A DNA stretch of 64,000 nucleotides, from contig NZ_JACHNH010000001.1 in the NCBI RefSeq assembly GCF_014205335.1, forward strand, positions 5,140,501 through 5,204,500, given 5' to 3'. Under the pieces are notes generated by a model. That model saw only the letters and a program-made list of their open reading frames with translations, ran no database searches and had not been told where the DNA came from. This DNA comes from Amorphoplanes digitatis (GTDB lineage: Bacteria > Actinomycetota > Actinomycetes > Mycobacteriales > Micromonosporaceae). Shown here one piece after another: positions 46,187 to 54,895 of this stretch (positions are counted from its first letter, which is position 1; each line of letters begins with the position of its first letter). Both the position numbers and the translations under genes were made by a program.

Positions 46187-47461
46187 CTATGTGGTCACGG
46201 CCACTTTCAGGGCGTGCCGGCGGGCCTCGCAGAGCACGATCCCCGCGTATCCGTGCGGCGCCCACCGCACCATCGGAACGACCTCGATCGATCCGCCCGG
46301 CACATCGAAGCCGGTTCCCAGCACCGCCCGCAGGTCGTGCTCGTCGACGTCGGCGCCGGGAAAGACCTTCCCCCCGACGGTGTAGCCACGGCACCGGCGC
46401 AGGGCCGCGGTGACGAAGAGGCCGCCCGGGCGGACCAGCCCGGTGATGTGCCGCATGAACGCCGCCCAGGTACCCCGGTCCGCGGTGGCGGAGTCCGCGC
46501 AGTAGGCGCTGACCACCGTCGCGTACTCCCGGTCCACCGGGCGCGGGTCCCGGCCGTCGACCCGCAGCAGCGCGGTGACCTTCGTCCTGGTGAGCTCCTC
46601 CCGGGCCGCCACGTCCTCGTCCGTCGGGTCCGGGTTGCCCTCGCACCGCAGGGTGTAGCGCACGAACGGCCGCCAGTCGTGCGCGCCGGGCGCCCGGTCC
46701 AGCCAGCGCCGGATCTCGGCCAGGTTCGCCGGCAGGTAGTCGCCGAGGTGGATCTCGGAGGCGACCTCGGCGGCGGCGAAGACGTGGTGCAGGGTCGGGC
46801 CGACGCCGAAGAACAGGACCGGCCGGTCGCGCTCGGCCCGGCGCAGCGCCGCGACGAGGAACGCGATGGTGGCGATCTCGTCCGGGTCGACGGTGCGGTA
46901 GTAGCCGGACAGGTACTCCGCCGGTATCCAGTCGGCCTCGAAGGAGGCGTAACCGCCGCGCCGGCGGCGCAGCACCGCGTTGGTGAGGCCGGCCAGGCCG
47001 TACTCGTAGAACGCGGCGCCGAGATTCGCCCCGATCAGGAAGATCAGCGCCCGGTCGGCGGTGACCGAGTCGCTGACCAGCGCGGCGCCGAAGGCGCCCG
47101 CGTAGTAGGGCGCCTCCTTGGCCAGCTCCGTGCCGGCGTATCCGGCCGCGGCCGCCACCCGGGACGCGCGTACCCCGGCCGTCCGGCGCCGGGTCAGGTC
47201 GTACGCGGCCTTGGACAGCACGTTGGTGCTGGTACCCGTCTCGGCCAGCAGCCGCCAGTTGGCCCGCAGCCCGCTGCTCAGGCCCCAGCCCCACGCCGCG
47301 TAGCTCGCCACGAGCAGCGCCGACAGCCAGAGCCGGCCGGCGCCGTCGAGCAGCCCGAGGGCGACGAGGCCGAACCCGGCGACCGTCGCGACCGCGTCCA
47401 GCGCGTACGTCGACGCGGCGGTGGCGGCGATGCTGACCGCCCACCGCACGACCGGCCTCAC
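46187..47461 (-). CDS. Membrane-anchored NNMT/PNMT/TEMT-like methyltransferase
   Basis: 424 residues from a GTG overlapping the ligase stop (GTGA). The first about 65 residues hold two hydrophobic helices (VVRWAVSIAATAAS, FGLVALGLLDGAGRLWLSALL). A helical linker follows, then a SAM-dependent methyltransferase domain of the NNMT/PNMT/TEMT type: VLFFGVGPTLHHVFAAA (SAM-binding motif I), LGDYLPANLAEIRRWL and a late GGLFVTAALRRCRGYTVG. Such enzymes methylate small amines. The acyl-CoA ligase partner suggests an acyl-amide or amine product, but no pathway is known to me. Confidence 0.75.
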   Translation of the reverse strand: MRPVVRWAVSIAATAASTYALDAVATVAGFGLVALGLLDGAGRLWLSALLVASYAAWGWGLSSGLRANWRLLAETGTSTNVLSKAAYDLTRRRTAGVRASRVAAAAGYAGTELAKEAPYYAGAFGAALVSDSVTADRALIFLIGANLGAAFYEYGLAGLTNAVLRRRRGGYASFEADWIPAEYLSGYYRTVDPDEIATIAFLVAALRRAERDRPVLFFGVGPTLHHVFAAAEVASEIHLGDYLPANLAEIRRWLDRAPGAHDWRPFVRYTLRCEGNPDPTDEDVAAREELTRTKVTALLRVDGRDPRPVDREYATVVSAYCADSATADRGTWAAFMRHITGLVRPGGLFVTAALRRCRGYTVGGKVFPGADVDEHDLRAVLGTGFDVPGGSIEVVPMVRWAPHGYAGIVLCEARRHALKVAVTT

Positions 47462-49002
47462 CACGCGGCGCCTCGCTCCGCCTCGACCAGGACGCGGCGC
47501 AGCAGCTTGCCGGCGGGCGATCGCGGCACCGCGGCGGTGATGCGCACGGCGCGCAGCCGCTTGTACGGCGCGACCCGCTCGGCGACATACGCCAGCAGCT
47601 CCGCGGCCGTCGCCGGCCCGCGCAGCACCACGTACCCGACCGGCAGCTCGCCGGCGTCCGGGTCGGGCCGCGGCACCACCGCCGCGTCGGCGACCGCCGG
47701 GTGCGTCAGCAGCAGGCGCTCCAGCTCCGCCGGCGCCACCTGGTACCCCTTGTACTTGATCAGTTCCTTGAGCCGGTCGGTCACGTACAGATAGCCGTCC
47801 TCGTCGAAGAAACACAGGTCGCCGGTGTGCAGCCAGCCGTCGGCGTCGACGGTGGCGGCGGTCGCCGCCGGGCGGTCGCGGTAGCCGCGCATGAGCTGCG
47901 GGCCGCGGACCCACAGCTCGCCGGTGCGGCCGGCGGCGAGATCGGTACCGCTGTCCGGGTCGACGATGCGCGCCTCGGTGTTGGGAATCAGCCGGCCCAC
48001 CGAGCCGCGGCGCGGCGCGTCAAGCGGGCCGGCGGCGATCAGGGCCGCGGTCTCGGTCATGCCGAGACCCTGACCGGTACGGCAGCCGAGCCGCTGCGCG
48101 CAGCGCAGCTCGTGATCGGCGCCGAGCGGCGCCGCGCCGACGCCGAGGGTACGCAGCGAGGACAGGTCGAACTGGTCGACCAGCGGATGCCCGGCGAGCG
48201 CCTGCGCGATCGGCGGGACCACGACGGTGTAGGTGACTCGGTGGTCCTGGATCGTCCGGAGCATCTCCTCCAGGTCGAAGCGGGCCATCGTGACGAGGGT
48301 GGCACCGGCCGCCAGGGCCGCCGGCAGCACCAGGCCGAAGCCCATGGCGTGGAAGAACGGCGCGACGGCGAGCACGACGTCGTCCTCCTCGGGCCCGAGG
48401 ACCGCCCGGCTCTGCCGCACGTTGGTGACCATGCTGGAGTGGGTCAGCTCGACGCCCTTGGGCAGCCCGGTCGTGCCGCTGGAGTACGGCAGCGCGGCGA
48501 GCGCCGTCGCGGGGTCGATCGCGACCCGGACCGGCGGGTGCTCCCCCGCGTCCAGGTCCGCGTAGCCCAGCACCTCGACGCCGCCGGCCTTCTCGGCGGC
48601 GGCCCGGGCCCGCTCGATCAGCGGCGGGATCGTCACCAGGATCCGCGCGCCGGAGTCGGCGAGCTGACCGGCCAGCTCCTCGGCCGTGAGCATCGGATTG
48701 GCGCCGGTGACCGTCCCGCCGGCGACCATGGCCCCGTACGCCGCCACGGCGTAGGCGGGCACGTTGGGGCTGTACAGGGCCAGTACGTCGCCGGGTGCGA
48801 AGCCGCGGGCGGCCAGAGCGGCCGCGACCCGCTCGACGCCGGCCGCGAGCTCGCGGTAGCTGATCGCCCGGCCGGTCGCGCCGTCGACCAGGGCCGGCTT
48901 GTCGCCGAGGCGGCCGGCCTGCGCCAGGACCAGGCCGGGAAGGGTGACGCCGCCGACCGGCACGTCGGGAAGATCGCTGCGTCGGGTACGGATCGCTGTC
49001 AT
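47458..49002 (-). CDS. Acyl-CoA ligase (4-coumarate/fatty acid CoA ligase-like, ANL family)
   Basis: 514 residues starting MTAIRTRRSD after GGGGAG. Motifs: YSSGTTGLPKGVELTH (P-loop), GLGMTETA (A5-like), GWLHTGDLCFFDEDGYLYVTDRLKELIKYKGYQV (split here over the hinge: TGDL, DRLKELIKYKG) and the C-terminal PRSPAGKLLRR with the catalytic Lys. It activates a carboxylate as acyl-AMP and forms an acyl-CoA. It is translationally coupled to the methyltransferase gene. Substrate unknown; aryl or medium-chain acids are typical. Confidence 0.9.
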   Translation of the reverse strand: MTAIRTRRSDLPDVPVGGVTLPGLVLAQAGRLGDKPALVDGATGRAISYRELAAGVERVAAALAARGFAPGDVLALYSPNVPAYAVAAYGAMVAGGTVTGANPMLTAEELAGQLADSGARILVTIPPLIERARAAAEKAGGVEVLGYADLDAGEHPPVRVAIDPATALAALPYSSGTTGLPKGVELTHSSMVTNVRQSRAVLGPEEDDVVLAVAPFFHAMGFGLVLPAALAAGATLVTMARFDLEEMLRTIQDHRVTYTVVVPPIAQALAGHPLVDQFDLSSLRTLGVGAAPLGADHELRCAQRLGCRTGQGLGMTETAALIAAGPLDAPRRGSVGRLIPNTEARIVDPDSGTDLAAGRTGELWVRGPQLMRGYRDRPAATAATVDADGWLHTGDLCFFDEDGYLYVTDRLKELIKYKGYQVAPAELERLLLTHPAVADAAVVPRPDPDAGELPVGYVVLRGPATAAELLAYVAERVAPYKRLRAVRITAAVPRSPAGKLLRRVLVEAERGAAW

Positions 49003-49192
49003 GGTGGCTCCCCTGCTCGCCGGCGCCGGGACCGGATGAGCGGGAACGTAACGAGCCACCGTTTGCGCGTCGTTTATCCATCGTGTGCGCGGCGTCGATC
49101 GCGGAAAAGCCAAGCTCATGCCGCGTAGACGGCCGGGTGCACCGCCTAGATACGAGGACGCCTGTCGACGATCCGACGGTGGGACACGTCGG

Positions 49193-49682
49193 TCACTTGC
49201 CCGGGATCCAGTTGGTCAGTAGAGCGTTGACCAGCAACGTGGCCCCCGCGGAGGCCGCCGTGATCAGCACCACGAGCAGCGGCGCGACCAGAGCCCGGAA
49301 GCCGATCCGCCGGATTCGGCGCCACGGCAGGGCCGCCTGCACGGCCAGCCCTGGTACGCACCGTGTACCCGATTCGCCAGCGAGCGGTGTACGTCGAGGT
49401 CTCCGTGACAGTCGCCGCGATACTCAGCGTCCGGTCCGGTGGGACGCGCTCGTACCAGGCTGGATAGACCATCGGGAGCTCGAGGACGGGTTCCGGCGCC
49501 GGAACGTCGTCGGCGTCGGCCCCGGCGGCCGGGCCGGTGTCGGCGGTGATGTCACCGGCCGAACCTGTGTCGCTGTCGTCAGCCCGCGGCGCGGGCGTGG
49601 TCAGGCCGAGGACGATCAGGCATGCCAGCCATGCGCCGACCGCGAGGATCGGGCCGAGCCACCGCATGCCCAGTGTGCGCAT
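49193..49682 (-). pseudogene. Membrane protein gene with apparent frameshift
   Basis: Starting at MRTLGMRWLGPIL the frame gives a membrane segment (LAVGAWLACLIVLGL), an acidic linker and a beta-rich stretch ending TARWRIGYTVR near 49370. In that frame the sequence then becomes Arg/Gly/Pro-rich noise. A neighbouring frame continues with PGLAVQAALPWRRIRRIGF, a second membrane segment (ALVAPLLVVLITAASAGATL) and a clean stop (TNWIPGK). Together they look like one two-helix DUF3592-like protein broken by a one-base shift, either a mutation or a sequencing error. Confidence 0.55.
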
Positions 49683-49817
49683 TGACGACCGCTGCCCTCC
49701 GGGCTGACCTGCCAGATCGCGCTGCCTCGGCACCAGGGCGCCGGGTGCCGGCTCGGCGGCCACCGAATTGACTCTCGCCCCATTCGGCGGGGACGTCTGT
49801 CATCGATCCGACGCGGG

Positions 49818-51734
49818 CTAGGTGAGCCGTCGGCAGTAGAGGGCGTCGGGGGTACGGGAGGAGAACAGCCGGGCGGTGTACGCGATGCCGGCCACGTACT
49901 CGTCGGCGCCGCACTGGCCCTTGTAGTTGCCGGTGGCGAAGTCGCCGCCCGGGTTGCCCGCCGGGCGGTTGTCGCCGCGGTCGAACCACACCGTCCGGCC
50001 GCTGCCCGACAGCGCGGTCGTCGCCGTCGCGCACAGCACGCTGGACACCGCGGCGCCGCGGACCGCGTACCCGATGACGAAGGAGCCGGACGGGCACTGG
50101 AGCTTGGTGTATCCACCGGCCCAGTCGCCGGTGACGTGGCGCTCGTCGGTGACGACCTGGTGTGCCGCAGAGGGTGCCCACAGGTCCCCGGCGGTCGTGT
50201 CGGTGCACAGGCCCCGGTTGCCGGTGTGCGCCAGGCCGAGCAGCCGCTGCCCGTCCGGGCAGACCGCCTTGCGGGCCCCGGAGTCCCAGTCCGGCCGGTC
50301 GCGCATGCGCAGCGACTGGACGAAGTCGCCGTGGTCCGGGCTCAGCATCGACCAGTGCGGCACCGGGTCGATGTACCCGGTGCGGGCGGCGGAGGTGACC
50401 AGCCTGCTCCAGTCCCCGGCCCGCCAGTCGCCGCCGTCGTAGGGGCCGGTGCGGCGGCCGTCGCGGTCCCAGTGGAGCAGCGCCCAGCCGTTCGTGGCGC
50501 GCTTCTCGGCCCAGCCGACCGCCGGCCAGTAGGCGAAGTCGGCGTCGGCCTGTACGAGCTGGTCGGTGAAGGCGGCGAACCAGTCGCGCTGCTTCGAGCC
50601 GGGCGCCGCGTTCCCGTCCACGCCGAACTCGCTGATCCACACCGGGGCGGTGAAGTGCCGGCCGGGCTCGGCGCCCACGTAGAACGCGTCGCGGTACAGG
50701 ACGGCGGCGAGGTCGGCGCGGCTCAGGTCGCGGTACCGCGGGTCGCTGGTCTCGCCGACACCGGTCGCGCCGGTGTGGTTCGGCCCGGTGTAGTCGTAGA
50801 AGTGCGCCGCGTAGACCAGTTTGCCGGACCGCACGAGGGTGTGCGAGAGCGTGGCGGCCGGCCGCAGCGTCGGGCGTCCGTGCGCGAAGCCGTCGACCGG
50901 GATGCCGGTCCAGTTGATGCCCTCGACGATGATCAGCAGGTTCGGGTTGGCCTCGCGCAGGATCCGGTCGCCGAGCCGCTGGGAGGCGGCGAACCAGTCG
51001 TGGTCGTCGCCGCCGCCCCAGTTCGGGTCGTCCCAGACCGAGCGGCGTACCTCGTTGTAGAGGTCGGCGCCGACCACCCGGGGGTTGTCCCGGTAGCGCC
51101 GGACCATGAAGAGCCAGTCGTCCTCCCAGTGCGCCGTGGACTGGCTCGCGTTCCACCGCTCGTTGCCGTCGACGCCGCAGCACCAGCGCGTGGTGTTCGT
51201 GTGGTTGTTGATGATCACCGCGAGCCCGGCGGCGGTCGCCGCCGCGACCACCTCGTCGTACACCCGCAGCGGGGTCATGCCCCGGAACCCGGGGTTGGCC
51301 GCGACGGCCGCGTCGGTCACCGGCCGGGTGTCGTGCAGCATCTCGCCGGAGAACGGGAGCCGCAGGCTGTTGAGGCCGATCGACCGGAAGCCGGCGACGA
51401 TCTCGGCGAGCGGCGCCCGGTCGAGGCCGAGCGGTACCCGGCCCGCGTTCTCGCCGGCGTGGTGGTTGGCGTCGTCGGCGTCGTCGCCCGAGCCGTTCCA
51501 GGTTCCGCTGGCGCCGTGCCAGTTGCCGGAGATCAGCTTGAACCGCATTCCGTCGGCGTCGACGATGTAGCGGCCGCGGGTGCTCAGCGGTGCCGTCCAG
51601 CCCGCGGCGGCCGGGCCGGCGGCGGCCGGGCCGTTGGCCGCCGCGGCGCCGGCCGCGGGCAGGGCCGGCAGCGCGGAGAGGGTGAGGAGCAGGCAGAGGA
51701 GCGGGACGCGAACGGCGGGACGCGAGACGATCAC
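49818..51734 (-). CDS. Secreted glycoside hydrolase family 5 (cellulase-like)
   Basis: 638 residues from a GTG after GGGGGA. A Sec signal peptide ends near residue 35. A GH5-type catalytic domain (about 40-390) has LYNEVR (acid/base Glu) and WISEFG (nucleophile Glu), with INNHTN and AHFYDYTG as other barrel-edge motifs. The C-terminal 240 residues hold two or three Cys-containing repeats (CPDGQRLLGLAHTG, CPSGSFVIGYAVRG, CGADEYVAGIAYT) that look like a carbohydrate-binding or related beta domain. It probably cleaves beta-glucan outside the cell. A palindrome surrounds its -10 region. Confidence 0.85.
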   Translation of the reverse strand: MIVSRPAVRVPLLCLLLTLSALPALPAAGAAAANGPAAAGPAAAGWTAPLSTRGRYIVDADGMRFKLISGNWHGASGTWNGSGDDADDANHHAGENAGRVPLGLDRAPLAEIVAGFRSIGLNSLRLPFSGEMLHDTRPVTDAAVAANPGFRGMTPLRVYDEVVAAATAAGLAVIINNHTNTTRWCCGVDGNERWNASQSTAHWEDDWLFMVRRYRDNPRVVGADLYNEVRRSVWDDPNWGGGDDHDWFAASQRLGDRILREANPNLLIIVEGINWTGIPVDGFAHGRPTLRPAATLSHTLVRSGKLVYAAHFYDYTGPNHTGATGVGETSDPRYRDLSRADLAAVLYRDAFYVGAEPGRHFTAPVWISEFGVDGNAAPGSKQRDWFAAFTDQLVQADADFAYWPAVGWAEKRATNGWALLHWDRDGRRTGPYDGGDWRAGDWSRLVTSAARTGYIDPVPHWSMLSPDHGDFVQSLRMRDRPDWDSGARKAVCPDGQRLLGLAHTGNRGLCTDTTAGDLWAPSAAHQVVTDERHVTGDWAGGYTKLQCPSGSFVIGYAVRGAAVSSVLCATATTALSGSGRTVWFDRGDNRPAGNPGGDFATGNYKGQCGADEYVAGIAYTARLFSSRTPDALYCRRLT

Positions 51735-51754
51735 AGATCCCCCAAGCCACAGCA

Positions 51755-51781
51755 TTGGCCTTTGTCTATATCTAAGGCCAA
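51755..51781. promoter_or_regulatory. Palindrome around the GH5 promoter
   Basis: Arms TTGGCCTT and AAGGCCAA separated by 11 bp that contain TAGATA/TATAGA on the minus strand, a likely -10. Suggests repression by a dimeric regulator, which is not encoded nearby. Confidence 0.5.
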
Positions 51782-51808
51782 GCGTGCCCGAAAGGGAACA
51801 CCCGTGGG

Positions 51809-52555
51809 TCAGCTGCCGGCCGACCTCAGCCGCCGGAGCCAGCCCTGCACGGTGTGCCGGGGGACGTCGTAGTGGTCCGCGATGGCGGCCGCCGTGCCGG
51901 CCTGCCGGTACACGGCGGCGAGGTCGTCCGGCATGCGCCGGTACGCCCGGCTGTCGGCCGCCGCGGCGGCGCCGCCCTTCGTCGCCGGCTTCCGCGCGGG
52001 CGCCGACCCGCGCGCGGCGCGTTTCACGGCCACCTTGGGCGCCGCGATCTTGGGCGCGGGGGCCTTCTTCACGGCGACCTTCCTCGCGGCGGTCGTCTTC
52101 GCGGCGGTCGTCTTCGCGGCGGCCTTCGTCGCGGCGGCATTACGGATGGCGGCGGGTGCCGGTGCGGGTGTCCGCTTGGCGCGGCGGGCCCGGGGCACGG
52201 CGACGGGCGCCGGCTGAGCGTCGTCGTTGGCGGGCCCGGGCGCGGCGGCGGGAGGCGGTTCCGCGGCGGCGGGACCGGGCGGCGGCGCCACGACGGCGGG
52301 ACCGGGCGGCGGCGCCGCGACGGCGGCCCGCGAGGGCTCGGACCCGGACTCGATCACCGCCCGGGCGGCCGCCGGGGCAACGGCCTTGAGCAGCAGACCG
52401 AAATCGATCGTCGGAAGCTTGCCGCCGGTGAGACCGCCCGGCGCGTGCAGCCGGACGTCGGTGATGCAGACCTGATCACCGGAGGTCTCCACGACCAGGG
52501 TGGTGCTGTTACCGCTGCCGTCGTTGGGCAGGACCGTGATGGTGTACGACTCCAT
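51809..52555 (-). CDS. Ala/Lys-rich (histone H1-like) protein with C-terminal HTH
   Basis: 248 residues starting MESYTITVLPND. An N-terminal beta-rich domain of about 60 residues is followed by a Pro/Ala-rich linker, then a long Lys/Ala tract (about 135-200, KKAPAPKIAAPK style) like bacterial histone H1-type tails. The C-terminus has a helix-turn-helix (LAAVYRQAGTAAAIADHYDV then RHTVQGWLRRL). It probably binds DNA, as a nucleoid-associated or regulatory protein. The exact family is unknown to me. Confidence 0.7.
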   Translation of the reverse strand: MESYTITVLPNDGSGNSTTLVVETSGDQVCITDVRLHAPGGLTGGKLPTIDFGLLLKAVAPAAARAVIESGSEPSRAAVAAPPPGPAVVAPPPGPAAAEPPPAAAPGPANDDAQPAPVAVPRARRAKRTPAPAPAAIRNAAATKAAAKTTAAKTTAARKVAVKKAPAPKIAAPKVAVKRAARGSAPARKPATKGGAAAAADSRAYRRMPDDLAAVYRQAGTAAAIADHYDVPRHTVQGWLRRLRSAGS

Positions 52556-52668
52556 GCTGGCTTCCCTCGGATCATTGGCGTGACGACGTCGTTCGTGCAC
52601 CCCGTCAGGTATCAACCGCAAACGTATCGCCCGTCCGGTTCGCTGCAAATAACGCCTGCTCAGGAGCG

Positions 52669-52688
52669 ACTTGAGCGATCGCTCAAGT
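52669..52688. promoter_or_regulatory. TetR-type operator 1 (20-bp perfect palindrome)
   Basis: ACTTGAGCGATCGCTCAAGT. It overlaps a TTGAGC -35-like hexamer that lies 18 bp before TAGCAT. Likely bound by the TetR protein encoded at 54892-55518. Confidence 0.65.
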
Positions 52689-52712
52689 CGTGTGTAGCAT
52701 CCCCGCAGAGTT

Positions 52713-52728
52713 TTGAGCGACCGCTCAA
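52713..52728. promoter_or_regulatory. TetR-type operator 2 (TTGAGCGACCGCTCAA)
   Basis: Same arms as operator 1 with a two-base centre, placed after the expected transcript start. The two centres are 42 bp apart. Confidence 0.6.
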
Positions 52729-52748
52729 GTCGGGGGTTGAGGATGACA

Positions 52749-53633
52749 ATGCGGAAACCACGCCCGGGCCGGGCCAACTGGATCCTGGCGGGGCTGATCG
52801 CCGCGTTCGGGCTCGCGGCCTTCTGCTACACGGTGTCCAGCGGCCGGGCCGACAGCGCCCTGCTCTTCGTGGTGCTCCCGGCGCTGCTGGCCGCCGCGCT
52901 CGCCCTGACACCGGGGCGGACCACCCACGGCCGCGTCTTCCGGCTGACCACGATCGCGCTGCTGCTCGCGGCCGTCGCCCTGCACGAGGGCGCCATCTGC
53001 GTCCTGATCGCGTCACCGCTGGTCTATGCCGTCGCACACGGCACCGCGGCCGTGATCCGGATGGCCCGCCAGGGAGGCACCCGCGCGCTGGCCATCCTGC
53101 CGCTGCCGCTGCTGCTGGCCGGCGGGATCGAGGGCACCAGCCCGGACCTGCGGATCCGGCCGGACCAGTCGGTCGAGGTCAGCCGGGTGGTCGCGCTCGA
53201 TCCGGCCGCGGTGCGCGAACGGCTGGCGGCCGGGCCCCGGCCGGTGGCCGTCGGCCCGCTCCCGCTACGGCTGCTGGGCGCGCCGGCGCCGGAACACGTG
53301 ATGGGCGCCGGGCTCGAGCCCGGCGACCGGTGGATGTTCGGCTACCACGGCAGCTCGCACGGCGCGGGCGGCGCGATCGTCACGCGGGTGCGCGCGGCCG
53401 AACCGCGGCGCATCGACTTCGACGTGGTCTCGGACGACACGATCACCGCACGCTGGCTGCGCTGGCGCGGCGCCTCGGTGCGCTGGCATGACGCCGGCGC
53501 AGGCCGGACCGAGGTGACGGTCGTGCTGTCGTACCAGCGGCGCCTCGATCCGTCCTGGTACTTCGGGCCGATCCAGGACCGCCTCATGCACGCCGGCGGC
53601 GAGCACCTGCTCGACATGCTGGCCCTGCCGTGA
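52749..53633 (+). CDS. Membrane protein with C-terminal SRPBCC-like domain
   Basis: 294 residues starting at the second ATG (MRKPRPGRAN), because GAGG is six bases before it. Four hydrophobic segments lie in residues 10-125. A soluble alpha/beta domain follows that resembles a SRPBCC-type lipid-binding fold (alternating strands IDFDVVSDD, VRWHDAGAGRTEVTVVLSY, then a long C-terminal helix). I cannot name the family. First gene of a three-gene operon with overlapping junctions, controlled by the TetR palindromes. Confidence 0.65.
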   Translation: MRKPRPGRANWILAGLIAAFGLAAFCYTVSSGRADSALLFVVLPALLAAALALTPGRTTHGRVFRLTTIALLLAAVALHEGAICVLIASPLVYAVAHGTAAVIRMARQGGTRALAILPLPLLLAGGIEGTSPDLRIRPDQSVEVSRVVALDPAAVRERLAAGPRPVAVGPLPLRLLGAPAPEHVMGAGLEPGDRWMFGYHGSSHGAGGAIVTRVRAAEPRRIDFDVVSDDTITARWLRWRGASVRWHDAGAGRTEVTVVLSYQRRLDPSWYFGPIQDRLMHAGGEHLLDMLALP

Positions 53634-54895
53634 CGACGGCCCGCTACCTGTGCCTGGCGCTGCCGGCGCTCGCGGTCCTGATCGCCGCGCGGGCGCGGCG
53701 GGAGCCGCGCGAACGCGCCGGTGCGCTCCTCGCCTTCCTCGCCGCGCTGGTCGGGATCGCCGCGCTGCACGAGGCCGCCGGCCCCGCCGGCTGGTACGCC
53801 TTCGCACACCTCGACGGCTCCTACCGCGGCCTGCCGGTCGACCTGTGGCTCGGCTGGGCGGTGCTGTGGGGGCCGCTGCCTGTGCTGCTGCGCCGCGCCG
53901 CGCCGCTGCCGGTGCTGCTGGGCCTGGTGTTCTGGGTCGACATGGTGGCGATGCCCGCGCTGGATCCGCTCCTGGTGCACCTCGGGCCGCGCTGGCCGGC
54001 CGGTGAGCTGCTCGGGCTTGCGGCGGTGGCGCTGCCGGCCCAGCTGCTCGGGCGCTGGACGGCGGACCGGCGGCGGCTGGCGGGACGGGCGCTGCTGCAA
54101 CTCGTCGTCTTCACCGGGCTGGTCTTCTGGCTGCTGCCGACGGCGGCGTTCACCCTGGGCGACGGCGGCTGGGACCGGGTGCCCGCCGGGTGGCTGCCGG
54201 TGCTGGCACAGGCCGCCGTCGCGCTGGCGGTGCCGGCGCTTGCGGCGGTGCGCGAGTTCGTGACGCACGGCGGCGGCACCCCGTTCCCCTGGGATCCGCC
54301 GCGGCGCCTGGTCACCACCGGGCCGTACGCCTATCTCGCCAACCCGATGCAGCTCAGCGCCACCCTGCTCCTGCTACTGCTCGCGGCCGCGACACAGAGC
54401 CTGACGCTGGCGGCGGGCTCGCTCATCTCGGTCGTCTTCGCCGCGGCCGTCGCGGCGCCGCACGAACGCCAGGACATGCGCCGCCGGCACGGCGCCGCGT
54501 GGGCGGCATATCGGCGGCAGGTACGGGACTGGTCGCCGCGGCTGCGGCCGTACGAGGTGGGGCCGCCGGGCCGGCTGTGGCTCGACGACGACTGCGGGCC
54601 GTGCACCGCGGTCGCCGGGTTCTTCCGCCGCCGCGGGCCGGGCCTGCGCGTGCTGCCCGCCCGGGACAGCCCGGTGCCGCTGTGGCGGGCCCGATACACC
54701 GGGCCGGGCGACGTGCCCGCGTCGGGGGTGGCGGCGGTGGCGCGCGGACTGGGGCATGTCACGCTCGGCTGGGCGTACGCCGGGTGGTTCCTGCAACTGC
54801 CGGTCGTCGACCGGCTCGCGCAACTCGTCACCGACGCGCTGATCGCACCGCCGCACCCGGCCGGGCCGGCGGCGCACGCCTTAGGAGAGGGATGA
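53630..54895 (+). CDS. Isoprenylcysteine methyltransferase-like protein fused to a DCC (DUF393-like) domain
   Basis: 421 residues, GTG start overlapping the upstream stop. About eight helices; after residue 220 a short ICMT/phospholipid-methyltransferase-like region with VTTGPYAYLANPMQLS and HERQDMRRRHGAAWAAYRRQV, the two conserved parts of that family. From about 318 a DCC-type thioredoxin-like domain starts, with DDDCGPCTAVAGFFRRR (CxxC-type pair). So a membrane methyltransferase and a thiol redox domain are fused. Substrate unknown. Coupled to the TetR gene by ATGA. Confidence 0.7.
   Translation: MTTARYLCLALPALAVLIAARARREPRERAGALLAFLAALVGIAALHEAAGPAGWYAFAHLDGSYRGLPVDLWLGWAVLWGPLPVLLRRAAPLPVLLGLVFWVDMVAMPALDPLLVHLGPRWPAGELLGLAAVALPAQLLGRWTADRRRLAGRALLQLVVFTGLVFWLLPTAAFTLGDGGWDRVPAGWLPVLAQAAVALAVPALAAVREFVTHGGGTPFPWDPPRRLVTTGPYAYLANPMQLSATLLLLLLAAATQSLTLAAGSLISVVFAAAVAAPHERQDMRRRHGAAWAAYRRQVRDWSPRLRPYEVGPPGRLWLDDDCGPCTAVAGFFRRRGPGLRVLPARDSPVPLWRARYTGPGDVPASGVAAVARGLGHVTLGWAYAGWFLQLPVVDRLAQLVTDALIAPPHPAGPAAHALGEG

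Noticed and set aside
49023..49039. CGGATGA near the acyl-CoA ligase start as another island operator
   Set aside because: The left arm does not match (GCGCCGG for TCAYCCN).
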